DNA of 64,000 nt. Source: Spirometra erinaceieuropaei. Taxonomy: Eukaryota; Platyhelminthes; Cestoda; Diphyllobothriidea; Diphyllobothriidae. Positions 58,401-64,000 of the stretch are shown piece by piece. Below the pieces are notes generated by a model. It searched no databases. It was not told the DNA's origin and saw only the letters and a list, made by a program, of their open reading frames with translations. The first letter of the stretch is position 1. Every line of letters begins with the position of its first letter. Made by a program: the position numbers and the translations under genes. The stretch is from positions 245,594 to 309,593 of the forward strand of contig CACRXP010000748.1 in the NCBI GenBank assembly GCA_902702965.1, read 5' to 3'.

Positions 58401-59344
58401 GTTGCCCTTTGCTCCTAGTACCGTCAACTTTCCCTTCGTGTGGCACAAAACTCAGCGCAAGCGACCGAAGTTCGCTCAGCGTTGGCTTCGTGCCCTTCGT
58501 CTACAGAGACCCGAATTGGCGCTCATTGCTGATAAAATGAACACCGCTCAGCCCCTGCCAAATGCCCCTGCGTCATCCTCCTCCTCCTCCTCCTCGTCCT
58601 CTTCATCGTCTTCCTCTTCCAGTTCGAGCAGCAGTTCTGAAGAGGACTCAGACACAGAAAGGTCCCCCAAGTGAGTTTTGATGTCCTCTACCATTATATA
58701 TATATAAATTTGAAAACCGACAAAGGCAAGGGAGACCGGAATGTCCATTTCTGGCTTATTAGCCGTCATCAGCCAGTCATACCCAATCCCAAGTGTGAAC
58801 CACCTGGGATTCGAACCCGGGATCTTTGGTCATTGAGTCGGACGCTCTACCAATGAGCTACAGACTCGTGTCCTGTCAGTTGTGATCGGGAATATTCATT
58901 GTGGTGAAGTGGAGTTCACTTATCAAGTTACGGGACATGATCGTCCCTTTGTGCCTTGGGGCTCAATCTCGAACCCTCGCAGGCAGTCGCATAGCGACTA
59001 GTTGCGTATGCACATGGTGGAATACCGACAAGGGGAGACCGGAATGGCCATTTCCGGCTTATTGGCCGTCATCAGCCAGTCATACGCAATCCCAAGTGTG
59101 AACCACCCAGGGTTTTCCAGCTTACTTTGGGCAACCTTTGGTTACTGTTATTCTTCTACTGTTTTGCTTTGTGCCAAACCCCTAGGATCCTGACAGATCT
59201 ATCTAGAAAATCTCCCAGAGTGAAAGTACCACTTCTTCCTGATTCTCCTCTGTTAGATTATCACCTTATCTTTTCCATTTTTTTAGGCGGCGCTTCTCGA
59301 CCTCACAGGAATCACCGCCCCAACCCAAACGATCACGTCAGTAG
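55176..59344 (+). CDS. JMJD6: JMJD6-type Fe(II)/2-oxoglutarate dioxygenase (lysyl hydroxylase); seven exons
   Basis: The family consists of nuclear JmjC enzymes that hydroxylate lysines in splicing factors such as U2AF65; arginine demethylation is disputed. Joined exons are 55176-55493, 55533-55685, 55731-55831, 55867-55962, 57420-57674, 58419-58670 and 59287-59344, giving 410 residues (human 403). The iron ligands are visible as His205, Asp207 (IHVDP) and His291 (GWWHVV). Likely 2-oxoglutarate contacts Asn215, Lys222 and Thr303 match human Asn197, Lys204 and Thr285. A 22-Ser run (residues 360-381) followed by acidic residues matches the poly-Ser tail of vertebrate JMJD6. All introns are GT-AG with compatible phases. 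The first three introns are 39, 45 and 35 bp; later ones are 1457, 744 and 616 bp and carry SINEs. ATTAAA near 59447 may be the polyadenylation signal. No disabling change is seen. Confidence 0.95.
55533..55685 (+). CDS. JMJD6: JMJD6 exon 2 (residues 107-157)
   Basis: The acceptor is cgcgtttgtag|CGT. It encodes [17 protein letters not shown] and [12 protein letters not shown], near-identical to the vertebrate protein. The donor is GAG|gtgagt, phase 0. Confidence 0.94.
55731..55831 (+). CDS. JMJD6: JMJD6 exon 3 (residues 158-190)
   Basis: Lies between tcatctctag|CAT and ACAG|gtagct. Encodes HRKLRKLL, then [10 protein letters not shown] and RPPY, with Arg191 split across the next 35 bp intron. 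Confidence 0.93.
55867..55962 (+). CDS. JMJD6: JMJD6 exon 4 (first two iron ligands)
   Basis: Lies between caaattacag|ATGG and AAGAG|gttagc. Encodes [18 protein letters not shown] with His205 and Asp207, then [12 protein letters not shown] including Asn215 and Lys222. Ends in phase 2. Confidence 0.95.
57420..57674 (+). CDS. JMJD6: JMJD6 exon 5 (third iron ligand)
   Basis: The acceptor is cgtctcctag|G, completing Arg223. Encodes NEAITWF, then [14 protein letters not shown] with His291, and IAVTQNF with Thr303. The donor is TGTAG|gtatgt; a SINE begins about 16 bp further on. Confidence 0.95.
57691..57870 (-). mobile_element. tRNA-derived SINE in JMJD6 intron 5
   Basis: The minus strand has a head with TGGTACAATGGTAGAGCG-type box A and GGGTCCGAATCCCGAG-type box B, then the shared body. 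It begins about 16 bp after the exon 5 donor. Confidence 0.7.
58419..58670 (+). CDS. JMJD6: JMJD6 exon 6 (C-terminal helices and poly-Ser)
   Basis: The acceptor is tttgctcctag|T, completing Ser308. Encodes [18 protein letters not shown] and 22 consecutive serines using mixed TCN and AGY codons, then an acidic stretch. The donor is CCCAA|gtgagt. If that intron is retained, translation stops at the TGA two bases into it (58672-58674). Confidence 0.9.
58716..58905 (-). mobile_element. tRNA-derived SINE in JMJD6 intron 6, best tRNA-like head
   Basis: The head (58797-58870) has box A TAGCTCATTGGTAGAGC and box B GGGTTCGAATCCC on the minus strand, close to a real tRNA; the anticodon stem does not pair. 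The body is shared with the other copies. Confidence 0.8.
59029..59114 (-). mobile_element. SINE fragment in JMJD6 intron 6
   Basis: Body only; it matches the copy at 58716 from accgacaagg through cccaagtgtgaaccacc, then stops before the tRNA-like head. The intervening 58906-59028 is related to sequence at 53245-53360, so copies are arranged in the same order in both clusters. Confidence 0.65.
59287..59344 (+). CDS. JMJD6: JMJD6 exon 7 (basic C-terminal tail)
   Basis: A T-rich tract ending ttttttttag precedes G, which completes Lys392, then [18 protein letters not shown] and TAG. The phase fits and the basic, Ser/Pro-rich tail resembles the C-terminus of other JMJD6 proteins. This exon is inferred from splice signals alone. 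Confidence 0.65.
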
Positions 59345-59804
59345 CACTTTCTGCGCCGTGCGCTTTTCCAAGCACAATCATTGGCCTGTCTTGAAATTCC
59401 CGGCCTCACTGGCCACCCATTTTATTATTTTTATAACCGTTGTAATATTAAAGGTCTTGTATCAGCCTCTTTGTTGTCTACCACAGTGCGCGATCCTACA
59501 GTAACTGTTCGCCATTAGCAATTTCTAACATAAAATCAAAATCTGACCCAACATGTACTCTCGTCGTGGGGAGCGGCCACACTTTGGTAGACACGCCGAC
59601 GAGAAAGGAAGTGTTGATGGGTGCTTGCACATAGGGGTTGTTCTGTCTCTGGGGGAAGTGCCGGCCGTGTTGTGGCAGTTGAGAGATGATTGGTCAGCCA
59701 CTGCGCCAGAGCCCACCTCCAGTCATCTCGAGTTAGTCTTGCCACTGCAACGAGGTAGGTGGGAGAAGGAGAGGTGAGGTAAACTCTTAACAAGTCCATA
59801 TATA

Positions 59805-60793
59805 CAGTGCGTGACGGATCTGATGAAATGTTGGCCGAAAGGCTGAAATGCGTTTCGGATTAGGAAGGATTTTTAAGGTGGCGCTGTAATATTAATTACC
59901 ACGTAGCTTAATCCTATAGTGGTTCAGAATGGCCAGGATGTCGGCTTTTGAATGTACTTCTTTTTGACCTCCCGCAGTAATCGTACTTGGCAAAAAATGA
60001 CTGCTTAATTAGCATGCATTTTTCACAGTGATTTTGGTTGGCCTTATAAACTCAAATATAATTTATAGAAAACATGCACAAAAATGCGTTCTTTAACTTG
60101 TTTGGTAGGAAACCACATTGTCTTTATATTTTATGCCCTAGGCAAGGTTATCTTTCGGTTTTAAAAAGTTTCTAATTATGAAGTTTTTAAGACCGTGCGA
60201 TGTCCATATATACGGAATGGCACGTGTCCGTTTACCAATGTTCTTCTTGAAGTGTACAACGTAGCCCGTATCCATTGCAAAATTTTTTGAACTCTATACC
60301 TTATCTTCTGAAAGGCATTAAGGCATATATGATTTTCCTTACCCGGAACGCATGCAGCTTGTAGACTGAAATCGGTAAACGCTAGTGCAACGACTGATCA
60401 GGTAAAAATTATTCGGGAATTGGGAAACTTTTCCAAAACCTAAATATACACTTTTTCGGATATAAAATACGAAGAAAATGTGATTTTCTACCACACAAGT
60501 AAAAGAAAGCATATTTTTGTGCATGTCTTCCATAAAATATATCTGAATTTGAATGACCATCGAAAATCAATGTGAAAAATGCATGCTACTTAAATAGTCA
60601 CTTTTTACCAAGTACTGTGTCTGCGGCAGATGAGAAAAAAGTGTATTCGAGAGCCGATATCCTGCCGAGTCCGAAATACTACAGGATTATGCTTCATGTT
60701 AATTAGTATTACAGCGCCACTTTATTAATCCTTCCTAGTCGAAAACGCATTTCAGAATTTCGGCCAGCATTTCATGAGATTGGTCACACACTG
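59805..60793 (-). mobile_element. Foldback element FB2
   Basis: Starts TA|CAGTGCGTGAC and ends with the complement GTCACACACTG|TA. Arms of about 370-380 bases are diverged mirror images, including tctgatgaaatgttggccg, tgcgtttcggattaggaagg and catgcatttttcaca. The centre of about 230 bases is unique to the family and runs opposite to that of FB3, so I give FB2 the minus sign. TA at both ends suggests a TA target duplication. Confidence 0.75.
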
Positions 60794-60797
60794 TACA

Positions 60798-61788
60798 TAG
60801 TGCGTGACCGATCTGATGAAATGTTGGCCGAAATTCTGAAACGCGTTTTCGATTAGGAAGGATTTCTTAGGTGGGTTTGTAATGTTGCTTATCAAACAAC
60901 ATAATCCCATAGTATTTTGAACTCGCCAGGATGTCGACTCTTGAATGAACTTCTTTTCGACCTCCTATAGAAGCCACACTCGGTAAAAAGATGACTACTT
61001 ACGCAGCATGTATTTTTCACATTGATTTTCGATGGTCTTATGAATTCAAATATTGTTTATGGAAAACATGCTCAAAATGTGCTTTCTTTTACCTGTTTGA
61101 TTGAAAATAACATTGTGTTTGCTCTCAATACCCGGAGGAAGTGCATATTTAGGTTTTGAAAAAGTTTCCCAAGTCCCCAATACTTTTGCGCTAGATCAGC
61201 CGTTGTATTACCATTCAGCGATTCCAGTCTACAAGGTGCACGCTTTTCGCATGAGAAAAATCATGTATTCTCCTGTGCCTTTAAGAAGATACCGTGTTGA
61301 GTTCATAAAATTTTGCAACGGATGTGGACTATGTTGTACATTTTACGAGGAGCATTGGCAAACGGAGATGTGCGACGCCGTATGTATGGACATCGCATGG
61401 TTTTAAAAATCTCCTTATTAGAAACTTTTTTTAAAACCTGAATATACACTTTCTTCGGGTATTAGATGTAAAGACAATGTTATTTTCTACCAAATGAGTA
61501 AAAGAAAACATATTATAATGCATTTTTCCATAAAAAAAGCATTTTAATCTATAAGACCATCGGAAATCAATGTGAAAAATACATGCTATGTAAGTAGTCA
61601 TTTTTTTTACCGAGTGTGGCTTCTATAGGAGGACGAAAAGATGTGCATTCAAGAGCCGACATCCTGGCGAGTCTGAAATATTATAGGGTTATGTCGCAAG
61701 ATAATCAGTATTACAAATCCACCTAAGTGATCCTTCCTAGTCGGAAACGCATTTCAACCGACACTTCATCAGATCCGTCACGCACTAT
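60798..61788 (+). mobile_element. Foldback element FB3
   Basis: Adjacent to FB2 with only about four bases between. Begins tagtgcgtgaccgatctg and ends with the complement cagatccgtcacgcacta. Arms follow each other for nearly 400 bases. The centre can be read as YLGFEKVSQVPN onward, with partial similarity to frames in FB1 and FB2, but frames are not maintained across copies. Confidence 0.75.
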
Positions 61789-61789
61789 A

Positions 61790-64000
61790 CGTATACGATG
61801 ATTAGTGATGCACTGGTGTACCGTGGGGGGATTTGCCAGTGTCGATCTCATTCAATCGACCGTCCGAGCCTGTCAACTAGGTAGTGATGGGAGTGGACAC
61901 AGTGTCTGTCACGACATGAAGACCTACGTCAAGGTGTGACAGCACATCCACCAAGTACGGCAGTAGTTGGGGGCTCTCACGGGGTCTGCACCGCCTGATT
62001 AAGGCGTTCCGTGAGCCGATCTGGCCTGTGTTTTGTTCCAGCGCAGAAACACAGACGGACACACGCTCATGACGCGTACGGGGCCTATCAGATAGGTTAT
62101 GAGCATTTAGTTGAGCCGAGGTTCGCTACTGCTTCACCGCCTGACATTTGTCACTGCAGATCGGGTGTTTACGAATACGGGCTGGGACGCACCACTTCAT
62201 CGACCTTTCAAAGCGAGTAAGCTCCGAGTGAATGACAGAGGTTACGAAAAGGCAACCATCAGCCAGGCTGAACTCGAGCAAACTGGCAGAGAAGGTGACG
62301 GCACCTAAGGCTGTTCAGTTTTGTTAATTTTTGATGGCGGCGGCCCACAAGGGCGGCATCCCATGATTCGATCGTTGAGGGGGGACGCCTTGGTCGTTTG
62401 ACATCCCAGCCGGTCTAAGGTGGACCTCTTTGTCAGCTGGCATGATGACTGTCCCAAAGGTGTCTCAACTAAAAGGTCCCTCGTTCTTTCTTGACTTTCG
62501 CCTTAATAGTGTTAAGAAACATTGGTGTCGGCGACTATCTAAGTCTGGCGAAACACCATTTCGAAGGAGCTAGTGATTTCACCTGGGTCATCATCAGTGA
62601 GGTTTGGACCGGATGTTCACCGAAGGCCCCTTGACACTCCGAAGGTGTTTTGCACGGCAGGTAGTATGCGTGAATCAGTCAAATTTCTAAAAACGTGCCG
62701 GTTTTTAGTGCTCTAGACGTTGCTCAACGGCCTTCGTCCGTGCTTGGATGTTTCTGTCACACTAGGACTTAAAACAGTCAAGAAAGTTATCTTATCGCGT
62801 CAAGGTAGTGGGATCCAGCGGGCGGACGTCAGCAAAGCCTGGAAAACCTCCGCGCCTCGGTGGGATTTGAACCCACGACAGAAAGCGGAGCCATCTGAGC
62901 TAGAAGGCTAGGTAACCAAAAAATTTCCATTATGCTACCAGAATCGGATAGTTACCACAGCGAGGAAGGCGACAAGCTGCCTACGAAACGCGGTCCCCCA
63001 CACACGAATGAATTTTATCCATGCCCTACAGTTTCCATGGACTAGGTTAACCGCACTTGAATTCACAAACATTGACCAACAATGGTCAATATCCACTACG
63101 AAAACCTCTAACTGCCCTTAACAGCCAAGATAATTGCTCGTTTTTAATTTCCATCGGTACGCTACTTGGCATATATAAGGTTCTACAGCAGTCACGAAAT
63201 TCAATAATTCACCTTGCACCGATGCTGGGATCATTTATTTAAAGCCACATGACAGACAACTCATGACTTTCAGCTTTTGATTTGATTTTTAATTCTAAAA
63301 TTTCACCATGATCGCTGTCACCGTTGGGGCACTGTCTAACGCATTGGCGTTGCTTAAATGGCATTTGTTATTTTGTTCTCTGAGTTCACCCAACGGAAGG
63401 AGTTCTGTAGAGTAGAGAATTGTTTTGGCAAGGGAAAGTATTGGGCAGGAAATGTGTCAACTACCATTGTGCCAGTTCCCTTGGGAATGTGTCATTTAGA
63501 GACTGTCGCGCATGCACTGCCAGATTGTTCCATCCTCATCCTCTTCAGCTTAAGAATGGGACACTGAAAGCCAAATTTCGTCATTCGCTGTTTCTTCGCT
63601 GAAGAATAAGAAGTCTATGCTGTGCAGGTCTCTGCCTGCGCGCACGCAAGGATTCGCAGGATTCCCCTAAGTAGCCAAGATGTCGGCGTTTCAGTCCCCC
63701 TACGCGGCTATTGCGATACTTGACTCTGCAACAGCCATGGATAATTGCATCTTCTGAATAGCGTTATATGTCAGCATGAGCACGAGATTTTATGATTTCT
63801 AATTTTATCTCATGGTAGGCGTCATCTCATAGGTTGTGAACCAGTCGGCTGCGCTATTTAAAAACTGCCCCATACTGACTGCATAGTATCGGGGTGATCC
63901 GTCCCGTTGTGGAGAGGTATTACTTAAATGAACCAGTGTTTGCAATCTGGCAATGAAGTAATTCATAGGTCATGCCGGATAACCTTCGCCGGATAACCTT
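61790..64000. other. No gene recognised
   Basis: Apart from the tRNA-like relic at 62847-62908, no exon, repeat of the families above or RNA gene is evident. Confidence 0.4.
62847..62908 (-). tRNA. tRNA-like relic lacking an anticodon arm
   Basis: The minus strand has TAGCTCAGATGG (box A) and GTGGGTTCAAATCCCACC (an intact T-arm with box B), but only about 15 bases separate them, too few for an anticodon arm. It is best read as a SINE head or pseudogene. Confidence 0.5.

Noticed and set aside
58565..58635. TCC-rich microsatellite as a separate repeat
   Set aside because: It is the coding run for 22 serines in JMJD6, with mixed codons and conserved position in the family.
62720..62911. ORF containing PRWDLNPRQ
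   Set aside because: This peptide arises from reading a tRNA-like box B in frame; it is not a protein gene.
1..64000. CRISPR arrays, bacterial operons, riboswitches or phage genes
   Set aside because: No regularly spaced short repeats, no co-directional compact genes and no Shine-Dalgarno sites; spliced genes show the DNA is eukaryotic.

Overview
This is eukaryotic DNA, about 64 kb of a repeat-rich draft assembly with two runs of N (19463-19744 and 48294-48312). Two conserved metazoan genes can be rebuilt exon by exon with GT-AG introns. One is a mitochondrial phosphatidylserine decarboxylase (PISD) on the minus strand, and the other is the Fe(II)/2-oxoglutarate dioxygenase JMJD6 on the plus strand. 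JMJD6 has 35-45 bp introns at its 5' end and long introns later, and the window is dense in CR1/Jockey-like non-LTR elements, a Gypsy-like LTR element and tRNA-derived SINEs. Together these suggest a parasitic flatworm with a large genome. A diphyllobothriid tapeworm is my guess, but the sequence does not prove it.

Layout. 1-5600: fragments of one dispersed non-coding repeat family (called R1 here) in both orientations. 7399-14812 (-): exons of a probable unrecognised Ser/Thr-rich gene, with another candidate exon at 16566-16694. 16044-16164: two abutting palindromes, one a perfect 76 bp. 19-23 kb: more R1 copies, an assembly gap and small inverted-repeat elements. 25451-34245 (-): PISD in four exons, with a 1.15 kb foldback element in its third intron. 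37323-38556: a rearranged Gypsy-type element (end of Pol, polypurine tract and LTR between two copies of the same leader). 38.8-49.5 kb: a pile-up of non-LTR retrotransposons, including one inserted inside another. 50-54 kb: R1 and SINE copies. 55176-59344 (+): JMJD6 in seven exons with SINEs in its introns. 59805-61788: two adjacent foldback elements of about 1 kb. 61.8-64 kb: no gene seen, one tRNA-like relic.

The two recognised genes are not functionally linked. PISD makes phosphatidylethanolamine in mitochondria, and JMJD6 is a nuclear hydroxylase acting on splicing factors. Nothing bacterial (operons, CRISPR, Shine-Dalgarno sites) is present. The least explained features are the foldback family with nearly 400 bp arms, the double palindrome at 16.1 kb, the permuted LTR element and the orphan minus-strand gene.
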